The notes beneath the pieces are model-generated. The model ran no database searches and was not told the DNA's origin. It saw only the letters and a list, made by a program, of their open reading frames with translations. From the NCBI RefSeq assembly GCF_029894335.1, contig NZ_JARXZC010000032.1, positions 27,964-91,963 of the forward strand: a DNA stretch of 64,000 bases. The letters run 5' to 3'. The DNA comes from Kitasatospora sp. MAP5-34 (GTDB taxonomy: Bacteria; Actinomycetota; Actinomycetes; Streptomycetales; Streptomycetaceae). A program made the translations under genes and the position numbers. Below, piece after piece: positions 50,146 through 57,132 of the stretch; the stretch's first letter is position 1, and every line of letters begins with the position of its first letter.

Positions 50146-50697
50146 TCAGCCGGCCAGCAGGGCCTGGGCGTCGAGGGTCTCCTCGCCCTTCGTCCAGTTG
50201 CAGGGGCACAGCTCGTCGGTCTGCAGGGCGTCGAGCACCCGCAGGACCTCCTTGGGGTTACGGCCGACGGAGCCGGCGGTCACCATGACGAACTGGATCT
50301 CGTTGTTCGGGTCCACGATGAACACCGCGCGCTGGGCGGTGCCGTCGGCGGCCTCGACGCCACAGGCGCGCATCAGGTCGTGCTTGACGTCGGCCAGCAT
50401 CGGGAAGGGCAGGTCGCGGAGGTCCTTGTGGTCCTTGCGCCAGGCGTGGTGCACGAACTCGGAGTCGCCGGAGACGCCGAGGACCTGGGCGTCGCGGTCC
50501 GCGAACTCCTCGTTCAGCTTGCCGAACGCGGCGATCTCGGTCGGGCAGACGAACGTGAAGTCCATCGGCCAGAAGAAGACGATCTTCCACTTGCCCTCGT
50601 AGGACTTGTGGTTGATCTCGGCGAACGCGTTCGCGGCGTCGAGGTCGACACAGGCGTTGAGTTCGAACTCGGGGAACTTGTCACCGATCGTGAGCAC
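50146..50697 (-). CDS. ahpC: Alkyl hydroperoxide reductase AhpC (peroxiredoxin)
   Basis: 183 residues from GTG 50697, chosen because AGGAG is nine bases upstream and the translation then starts MLTIGDKFPEF as in relatives; GTG 50703 is an alternative. The peroxidatic cysteine is in MDFTFVCPTEIAAF and the resolving cysteine in TDELCPCNWTKGEETLD. It reduces peroxides, with AhpD as partner. Divergent from oxyR, which is expected to regulate it. Confidence 0.96.
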   Translation of the reverse strand: MLTIGDKFPEFELNACVDLDAANAFAEINHKSYEGKWKIVFFWPMDFTFVCPTEIAAFGKLNEEFADRDAQVLGVSGDSEFVHHAWRKDHKDLRDLPFPMLADVKHDLMRACGVEAADGTAQRAVFIVDPNNEIQFVMVTAGSVGRNPKEVLRVLDALQTDELCPCNWTKGEETLDAQALLAG

Positions 50698-50842
50698 GTT
50701 CACGTCTCCTGGGTTGGGAAGCGAGGGTGGTTTTTGTCCAGATTTGCCTATGGTTCGGCAGGTTCTGGACTTGATCCACAGTGACACAGCGACCACTGAT
50801 CGGGGAAATAGCTAGACTCGATACATCTGATCGGAGAGAGCT
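50698..50842. promoter_or_regulatory. Divergent ahpC-oxyR promoter region
   Basis: Within 145 bases are TAGACT (50813-50818, a possible oxyR -10), ATAGCT (50808-50813) and AGCTAT (50839-50844), an inverted pair with ATAG/CTAT edges as in OxyR sites. GGAGAGAG (50833-50840) is the oxyR ribosome-binding site. Control of both directions by OxyR is the usual arrangement. Confidence 0.5.
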
Positions 50843-51808
50843 ATCAGTACCCCTCAAACCCCCCACAGCAAGCACCGTGCCCCCCGCACGCCCACCGTCG
50901 CCCAGCTGCGGGCGTTCACGGCGGTGGCCGAGCACCGCCACTTCCGGGACGCGGCCGCCGCCATCGGCACCAGCCAGCCCGCCCTCTCGGGTGCGGTCGC
51001 CGCGCTGGAGGAGGCGCTCGGCGCGCAGCTGGTGGAGCGTACGACCCGCAGGGTCATCATCACCCCACTGGGCGAGCGCGTCGCCGAGCACGCGCGCCGG
51101 GTGCTCTCCACGCTGCACGCCCTCACCGAGGAGGTGGAGGCGGCGCGCCGCCCGTTCACCGGGCCGCTGCACCTGGGCGTGATCCCCACCGTCGCACCGT
51201 ACCTGCTCCCCGCCGTTCTACGGATGGTCCGGGACGGCTACCCCGACCTGGAGCTGCACGTCCACGAGGAACGTACCCCCTCGCTGCTGGAGGGCCTGAC
51301 GGCCGGCCGCCTCGACGTCCTGCTGCTCGCGCTCCCCGCCGGCGGCACCGCGCCGACCAGGGACATCCCGCTCTTCGACGAGGACTTCGTCCTCGTCACC
51401 CCGCCCGAGCACGAGCTGGCCGGCCGGGTGGACGTCCCGCGTGACGTACTGCTCGACCTCGACGTGCTGCTGCTGGAGGAGGGCCACTGCCTGCGCGACC
51501 AGACCCTCGACATCTGCCGGGAGATCGGCGCCGAGATCTCCGGCGGTTCGACCCGCGCGGCCGGGCTCTCCACCCTCGTCCAGCTGGTGGCCGGCGGACT
51601 GGGCGTCACCCTGCTGCCCGCCACGGCGCTCGAGGTCGAGGCCTCCCGCACCGACCGCCTCGCCGCCGTCCGCTTCGCCACCCCCGCACCCGGACGCCGG
51701 ATCGGCCTCGCCACCCGGCCGGGCTCGGCCCGCAGCGCCGAGTACGACCGCTTCGCCGCGTCGCTGCGTGAGGTGCTGCGCGAACTGCCGGTCCGAATCG
51801 TCGAGTGA
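50843..51808 (+). CDS. oxyR: LysR-family peroxide-sensing regulator OxyR
   Basis: 321 residues if started at ATC 50843. The N-terminal HTH (PTVAQLRAFTAVAEHRHFRDAAAAIGTSQPALSGAVAALEEALG) is complete only if the start is upstream of GTG 50924, since that GTG falls inside the first helix. In frame there is no ATG, GTG or TTG before it, up to stop TGA 50828. The only site with a fitting RBS is ATC 50843 (GGAGAGAG upstream). The effector domain has the reactive cysteine region EEGHCLRDQTLDICREIGA. A CTG at 50906 is a weaker alternative. Confidence 0.85.
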   Translation: MSTPQTPHSKHRAPRTPTVAQLRAFTAVAEHRHFRDAAAAIGTSQPALSGAVAALEEALGAQLVERTTRRVIITPLGERVAEHARRVLSTLHALTEEVEAARRPFTGPLHLGVIPTVAPYLLPAVLRMVRDGYPDLELHVHEERTPSLLEGLTAGRLDVLLLALPAGGTAPTRDIPLFDEDFVLVTPPEHELAGRVDVPRDVLLDLDVLLLEEGHCLRDQTLDICREIGAEISGGSTRAAGLSTLVQLVAGGLGVTLLPATALEVEASRTDRLAAVRFATPAPGRRIGLATRPGSARSAEYDRFAASLREVLRELPVRIVE

Positions 51809-51872
51809 CACCGTGGAGTGACGGGGCGTCGGTCCCTATGCTTGGTGCAGTCGACGTGCGGAGGGTGTGGGC

Positions 51873-53078
51873 ATGTACGTCTCCAGGCTCAGAATCGACA
51901 ACATCAAGGGCTTCCACGGCGATCGCTCCGTGGATCTCGACCTGACCCGGCCCGACGGGTCGCACACGGGCTGGACGGTCGTGGCCGGGCCGAACGGATC
52001 GGGCAAGAGCACACTGCTGCGGGCGGTCGCGTTGACGCTCACCGGGGTCGCCGGGGGTGGGTTGCTGGACCTGTCGTCCTGGCTGCACGCCGATGCGGCG
52101 GTCGGTGGGGTGAAGATCGTCGACGAGGCGTCGGGCGATGTCCAGTGGCGGCTGGTCAGGGCCGCGAGGGGGGTGATCGAGCGGCACGTCGGCGGGCGGG
52201 GCTTCTGCGTGGGTTACGGCCCGTTCCGGGGGCACGGTGCAGGCCCCCGGGTTCCGATGACGGGCGGGGCGGCTCCGGTCGGCTCGCTGTTCCACGACGC
52301 GCCGGTCCTCGGCGAGAGCGTCGACTGGCTGGTCGCTCAGCACCTCCGCCGCCTCGAACAGCGGTGCGGCGCCGCCGAGTTGCTCGACGCCGTACTGGCC
52401 CTGCTCGGTGACGGCCTGCTGCCCGAGGGGCACCGCGTGCTCCGGGTCGACTCCGACGGCCTCTGGATCGGCCAGGGCGGCGCCGAGTTCCCGCTCCGCA
52501 CGCTGGGGGACGGCTGCCAGGCGGTCGCGGCACTCGTGCTCGACCTGGTCCGCCAAGCACAACAGGCCGAACCTGACGCCGAGTTGGTGGTGAACGGCGA
52601 GGTGCCGACCGTACCGGTGAGCGGGGTCGTCCTGATCGACGAGGCCGAGGCCCATCTGCACCTCGGCTGGCAGCAACGCCTCGGCGAGTGGCTGGTCGCC
52701 CACTTCCCGAACGTCCAGTTCATCGTCAGCACCAACAGCCCGTACATCTGCCAGGCCGCCGACCCGGGCGGGTTGATCCGGCTGGCGGCGCCGACCGAGG
52801 CGGAACCGCCCCGGGTGCTGGACGACGATCTGCACCAGCGGATCGTCTACGGCAGCGGTGACGACGCCGCGCTCTCCGAGCTCTTCGGTCTCCCGAGCGC
52901 GTACTCGCCGCAGGCCGAGGCGGAGCGGCGGCTGCTCATCGCGCTCGAACGGAAGCTGTACGCGGGCAAGGCGTCCCGCTCCGAGGTCGCCGAGTACCAG
53001 GAGCTCGGTGCCAAGCTGAACAGCTCACTGAGCGCACGGGTGGACGAATTCCGGGCCCGCACCGGGGGCGAGCGGTGA
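51873..53078 (+). CDS. SMC/AAA-type ATPase of a Septu-like defence pair (PtuA-like)
   Basis: 401 residues from ATG 51873 (GGAGG upstream; GTG 51867 also possible). Walker A is G39PNGSGKST47, a signature-like LGDGCQAVAALVLDLV, and Walker B VVLIDEAEAHLH with D256-E257, then FIVSTNSPYICQ as the switch region. It is of the AAA_21/RecF-SMC-like class with a short middle insert, smaller than many PtuA. The following HNH gene overlaps it by four bases (GTGA). In Septu the ATPase and an HNH protein together cut DNA in phage-infected cells (established for that system). Confidence 0.88.
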   Translation: MYVSRLRIDNIKGFHGDRSVDLDLTRPDGSHTGWTVVAGPNGSGKSTLLRAVALTLTGVAGGGLLDLSSWLHADAAVGGVKIVDEASGDVQWRLVRAARGVIERHVGGRGFCVGYGPFRGHGAGPRVPMTGGAAPVGSLFHDAPVLGESVDWLVAQHLRRLEQRCGAAELLDAVLALLGDGLLPEGHRVLRVDSDGLWIGQGGAEFPLRTLGDGCQAVAALVLDLVRQAQQAEPDAELVVNGEVPTVPVSGVVLIDEAEAHLHLGWQQRLGEWLVAHFPNVQFIVSTNSPYICQAADPGGLIRLAAPTEAEPPRVLDDDLHQRIVYGSGDDAALSELFGLPSAYSPQAEAERRLLIALERKLYAGKASRSEVAEYQELGAKLNSSLSARVDEFRARTGGER

Positions 53079-53809
53079 TCCCGCTTCAACGGCCGCCACT
53101 GCAAGCACAGTTGGCGGCCGACCTGGCCCGCCGTACCGAGGCGATCCGGGCCGCCGGGCCCAGCACCGCCACCGGGCGGAACGCCTGGCGCAACGCGCGC
53201 GAACCGAAGGCCCGGCTCCGGCTGCTGCTGCACCGGATGGCTCCCGGGCTGGTGCGCTGCATGTACTGCGGCGACAACCTCGGCACCGACATCGACCACT
53301 TCGAGCCGATCGCCCGCGCCCCGCTGCGCACCTTCGACTGGCACAACCACCTGCTCGCCTGCGCCTACTGCAACAGCAACCAGAAGCGCGACCGCTTCCC
53401 CTGCGACCCGGTCACCGGCGCGCACCTGCTGGTAGACCCGGCCCGCGAGGACCCGGCCGACCACCTGCTGCTCTACCTCGAATCCGGCTCGTACCAGGGG
53501 CTCACCCCCAAGGGGATCGCCACCATCGACGTCTTCGCCCTCAACTCCCGCGCCGAACTGGTCCGCGCCCGCCGCCTGGCCTTCACCGTCGTCCGGGCCC
53601 TGCTGCGCGAGTGGCACAACCTACGGACGAACGGCGACCTCGCGGCCGCCCAGGAACTGGCCGACTCCCTCCGCCTCCTCTGGCAGGCCGACGTCCTCCG
53701 CGCGGTCGTCCGCATCGGCCGAACCCCGGCCCTGGCGGAGACCGTCCTCGGCCCGGCCGCCTTCACCGCCCTCCGGACGCTGTCCCGGGAGGACGAGCAC
53801 TTCAGCTGA
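53075..53809 (+). CDS. HNH endonuclease-like partner (PtuB-like)
   Basis: 244 residues from GTG 53075. The zinc ribbon and HNH pieces are clear: C62-M-Y-C65, D72-I-D-H75 and C96-A-Y-C99-N-S-N-Q-K, in the order C-x2-C...DHF...CxxCN. This matches the TIGR02646/PtuB text (CxYC...IEHFxP...CxxCNxxK) well. It is coupled to the ATPase by GTGA. The C-terminal third is helical and unassigned. It may cut DNA (or RNA) when the ATPase senses infection, but activity is not demonstrated. Confidence 0.85.
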   Translation: MIPLQRPPLQAQLAADLARRTEAIRAAGPSTATGRNAWRNAREPKARLRLLLHRMAPGLVRCMYCGDNLGTDIDHFEPIARAPLRTFDWHNHLLACAYCNSNQKRDRFPCDPVTGAHLLVDPAREDPADHLLLYLESGSYQGLTPKGIATIDVFALNSRAELVRARRLAFTVVRALLREWHNLRTNGDLAAAQELADSLRLLWQADVLRAVVRIGRTPALAETVLGPAAFTALRTLSREDEHFS

Positions 53810-53826
53810 TCGGGGTTTCTTTTGAA

Positions 53827-53902
53827 GGGGCACGGGGAACTGCGCGAAACCGGAAGGCAACAGGCCCGCACCCTTCCGCCTCGCTCAGTTCCGCGCGCCC
53901 CT
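53827..53902. terminator. Imperfect hairpin built from the dispersed G-rich repeat
   Basis: GGGGCACGGGGAACTGCGCGA at its left (53827-53847) and a near reverse complement (53881-53902) form a long imperfect stem between the convergent HNH and SpoIIE genes. Confidence 0.6.
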
Positions 53903-53912
53903 CCAGAGCCGT

Positions 53913-55826
53913 TTACGGCAGCCGCTGCTCGAACCAGACCACCTTCCCCGCGCCGAGCCGCGTCGCACCCCAGCGCTCCGCGCACTTGGCGACTATCTGC
54001 AGCCCCCGCCCGCGCTCGTCGTCGGGCCCGGCCCGCCTGGTGCGGGGGAGCAGTGGGCTGTCGTCGCCGACCTCGCAGCGCAGCACCGAGGTGCGTACCA
54101 GTCGGAGGGTGACCGGGCGGGTGGCGTGCTGGATCGCGTTGGTCACCAGCTCGCTGACCATCAACTCGGTGTTCTCGGTGAGTGGTTCGAGACCCCACCG
54201 GCGCAGGGCGTGCCCGGCGAGGCGGCGGGCCCGTCCGGGGGTCTCGTGGCGTGGCTGGAGGAACCAGTACGCGACGTCCTCGGCCGGGATGCCGTCGAAG
54301 GCGGCGGCCAGCAGGGCGATGTCGTCGGCCCGGTCGCCCGGTGGCAGCACCCGCAACGCCTCCTGGCAGAGGTGCTCGGGGGAGTGCCGGTGCGCCGTGC
54401 TGATCCGGGCCCGGAGCAGCTCGAGACCCGTGGTGAGCGAGCGTCGGCGGGACTCCACCAGGCCGTCGGTGAAGAGCAGCAGCGCCGATCCGGGTGGCGC
54501 CGGCAGTTCGACCGAGGTGAAGTCCACCCCGCCGACCCCGATCGGGGCGCCCGGCGGCAGGTCGAGCAGTTCGGTGCGGCCGTCCGGCTGGACCAGTACC
54601 GGCGGGACGTGCCCCGCGTTGGCGATCACCAGCCGGTTGGCGATCGGGTCGTAGACCGCGTACACGCAGGTCGCCAAGTGCTGTTCCCGGCCGAGGCGTT
54701 GGGCCTGTTCGTCGAGGTGGTAGAGCACCTCGTGCGGTGGCAGGTCGAGGGCCGCCAGGGTCTGGGCGCTGGTCCGTAGCTGGCCCATGATGGCGGCCGA
54801 GGTGAGCGAGTGGCCCATCACGTCGCCGACGATCAGCGCGACCCGGTTGCCGGGCAGCGGGACGGAGTCGTACCAGTCGCCGCCGACCTGGGCGCCGCTC
54901 TCGCTCGGGAGGTAGCGGTGTGCCAGCCGGACGCCGTGCCGCTGTGGGAGGTGGGTGGGCAGCATGCTGCGCTGCAGCTCGTCGGCGATCTCCCACTCGC
55001 GCGAGTACCGCAGCGCGGTGTCGACGGCGAGCCCCGCCTGGGTGGCGAGGTGGCCGGCGGTGGCGCTGTCGGTCGCGTCGAACGCGGAGGCCAGGTCGTA
55101 GGCGGAAGTCAGCTCGAACGCGGCCGGCCGGGCCGGAGTGTGCGTGCGCTGCTGGTCCGTGACGCCGGGCCGGCCGAACGTGGCGACCCGGGCGGGGTCG
55201 CCGACGCGGTCGGTCCCCGAGCCTGACCCGGCCCCTGACTCTGGCCCTGCCCCGGCCCCCGCGCCCTTGCCCGGACGACGGATCAGCACCAGCAGCCCGA
55301 GCACCGCCTTGCGCCCGCGCAGCGGCAGCGCGAGCAGCGCCGTCCCGGCGGCGAGCCGGCCGAGCGTACGGGCGCCGTAGAGCTCCTCCAGCAGCGGTCG
55401 GAGCCGGGCCGCCGAGGGCGTGCCGAGCACCACCGGGCCGGCCGGGAGCTGCTGGCTGAGGATCCGGGAGATCGGGCCGCCGGGCCGGATGGCCCTGGTC
55501 CGCGAGCGGCGGCCGAGCCGGGTGCCGTGGGAGTGCTGCAGTCGCAGCGCGGTGGGGTGGCCCGGATCGCGTTCGACGTTCGGCAGTGGATCGCGCAGGT
55601 GTACGACGGCGGCGTCGGCCAGCGCGGGGACGAGTACCTTGCCGAGGTTGCGCAGGGTGGCGGTCAGGTCCAGTGAGCTGTTGATCCGCCGGGAGGCGCT
55701 GTCCAGGTACGCCAGGCGCTCGGCCGTCCCGGGTTGTGACGGCGCCTCCGGCAGCGGGGCCGGCGGTCGGCGCTGGGTGGGGACGGCGGGTGGCTGCCCC
55801 GCCAGGGGCTTGAGGGGGTCGCGCAC
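53913..55826 (-). CDS. PP2C/SpoIIE phosphatase with GAF and histidine-kinase-like ATPase domains
   Basis: 637 residues from GTG 55826. Order: a GAF-like sensor (about 45-250, DAAVVHLRDPLP; a low-complexity GAGAGAGPESG insert), a SpoIIE phosphatase (about 285-500; YLPSESGAQVGGDWYDSVPLPGNRVALIVGDVMGHSLTSAAIMGQLR with metal-binding aspartates, ANAGHVPPVL, LLLFTDGLVESR), and a C-terminal HATPase_c (about 540-637; ELVTNAIQHATRPVTLRL, GRGLQIV). Such proteins control sigma factors by anti-sigma/anti-anti-sigma switching. The target is not in the window. Confidence 0.92.
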   Translation of the reverse strand: MRDPLKPLAGQPPAVPTQRRPPAPLPEAPSQPGTAERLAYLDSASRRINSSLDLTATLRNLGKVLVPALADAAVVHLRDPLPNVERDPGHPTALRLQHSHGTRLGRRSRTRAIRPGGPISRILSQQLPAGPVVLGTPSAARLRPLLEELYGARTLGRLAAGTALLALPLRGRKAVLGLLVLIRRPGKGAGAGAGPESGAGSGSGTDRVGDPARVATFGRPGVTDQQRTHTPARPAAFELTSAYDLASAFDATDSATAGHLATQAGLAVDTALRYSREWEIADELQRSMLPTHLPQRHGVRLAHRYLPSESGAQVGGDWYDSVPLPGNRVALIVGDVMGHSLTSAAIMGQLRTSAQTLAALDLPPHEVLYHLDEQAQRLGREQHLATCVYAVYDPIANRLVIANAGHVPPVLVQPDGRTELLDLPPGAPIGVGGVDFTSVELPAPPGSALLLFTDGLVESRRRSLTTGLELLRARISTAHRHSPEHLCQEALRVLPPGDRADDIALLAAAFDGIPAEDVAYWFLQPRHETPGRARRLAGHALRRWGLEPLTENTELMVSELVTNAIQHATRPVTLRLVRTSVLRCEVGDDSPLLPRTRRAGPDDERGRGLQIVAKCAERWGATRLGAGKVVWFEQRLP

Positions 55827-55897
55827 GGGCTTCCCGTTCTGGGAGGTCTGAGGGGGAGAGGTCGAGGGGCCTGCCGGGAGGTCGGTCGATCCGCAGG

Positions 55898-56647
55898 TCA
55901 GTCGATCCGCCGACAGCACAGGAAGAGCTGTTCCTCCGGGGGCAGGGCGGTGCTGGCGGGTGCGTACGGGTGGCCGGAGTGCACCTCGACGGCGAATCCG
56001 GTTCTGGAGAGCGTCAGTTCGAGCTCCTCGCGCAGGTAGCCGCTGATCCGTATCTCGTGGCCGAGGAAGGGGAGCGGGGTGTGGTCGAGATCGGCCTCGA
56101 CCATGCCCAGGGCCAACAGCCCGCCCGGCCGCAGTAGTTGGTGGATCCGCTGCAGTACGACCGGTATCTCGCTCTGCGGCAGCAGGATCAGCGAGAAGAA
56201 GGCGGTCGCGGCGGCGAACGCCCCGGCTGCCTCCGGGCCCAACTGCGGTGTGCCCCACGCCAGTACGGCACGCGGCGTGGCCAGGTCGTACATGTCGATC
56301 CGGTGGTAGCCGGCCTCGGGGGCGGCGCGGCGCGCGAGCGTCAGCATGCCGTCGGAGAGGTCGGCCCCCGTGACGCGCAGCCCGCCCGCCGTGAGCTGCC
56401 GGACAGTCGGATCGCCCGTACCGCAGCCGATGTCCAGCACCGGCGCGCCGGGTTCCAGCTCGCGCAGCAGCCACTCGCCGCAAGCCAGTTGGCCGGCCTT
56501 GCCCGGGAAGGCTCGGCTGTAACCCTCACCGATGGAATCGAAGGCCACTGCCTGTAGGGCGCGCTCGGCGCGGCGCCGGCAGGTGTGGTGATCGGTCGTG
56601 GTGGGCTCGCGACCCTGGGTGGGATCGGATATCTGTCCGGTCGTCAC
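55898..56647 (-). CDS. Class I SAM-dependent methyltransferase
   Basis: 249 residues from GTG 56647; GTG 56668 would add seven residues. The SAM core is VLDIGCGTGDPTVRQLTAGG (motif I) with GADLSDGMLTLARRA, ending LHQLLRPGGLLALGMVEADL-like text (HQLLRPGGLLALGMVEADLDHTP). It probably methylates a small molecule or lipid, target unknown. It lies downstream of a 485-base gap with SARP-like direct repeats and before the SpoIIE gene, on the same strand. Confidence 0.85.
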   Translation of the reverse strand: MTTGQISDPTQGREPTTTDHHTCRRRAERALQAVAFDSIGEGYSRAFPGKAGQLACGEWLLRELEPGAPVLDIGCGTGDPTVRQLTAGGLRVTGADLSDGMLTLARRAAPEAGYHRIDMYDLATPRAVLAWGTPQLGPEAAGAFAAATAFFSLILLPQSEIPVVLQRIHQLLRPGGLLALGMVEADLDHTPLPFLGHEIRISGYLREELELTLSRTGFAVEVHSGHPYAPASTALPPEEQLFLCCRRID

Positions 56648-57132
56648 GATTGAGAGGCACCTTTCCACCCTGGCCGCAGGGTGGCGCTACCGGACGGCCG
56701 TACTCCGCCCTTGGCCCACGTCCTGCCGCGGTCCGTCACGCTCCCCGCGTCCCTGTGCGCTGCGTCGTTCTGTCAAAGCGTGCCGCTCCGTCGCACCGGC
56801 CTCCAAGACTGGGCTGGCCTCCGAGAATAGGCGTGATCACCCGGCTGTGGGGACCCTTTCCGGTCAACTAGTGGTTGCCGGGACGAATATGGCCGGGACA
56901 GCAGGAGCACGCGGGTGTGGGCAGGGGTGGTGCGTACACCGGCCCCGCGCCGCCCAGTGCGCCGGGTGACCGCTCTGACCTGCGGAAACGGTCTATCGGT
57001 GGGCGTTTATCGAACGTCAATCGACGCCTGCGACAGTTGCTTCAGCGCCGGGGAAGCGTCAAGGGCGTTCCCGCAGCCGGGGGGCTGCGGGGACGCCGAC
57101 GACGCGAAACGGGGGACCTGTCGGGGGACGGG
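56648..57132. other. Intergenic region with possible SARP-type repeats
   Basis: 485 bases between the methyltransferase and the SARP gene. No protein is supported: the frames seen have weak starts and no family. It carries TCGAACG and TCGACGC 11 bases apart (57010-57027) and the sequence GTTTATCGAACG, similar to that before the SARP gene. Confidence 0.5.
57010..57027 (-). promoter_or_regulatory. SARP-type heptamer direct repeat
   Basis: TCGAACG (57010-57016) and TCGACGC (57021-57027) start 11 bases apart with a four-base gap, as in SARP binding sites (TCGAGCG-like heptamers at 11-bp steps). It is some 360 bases before the methyltransferase start. Confidence 0.45.
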
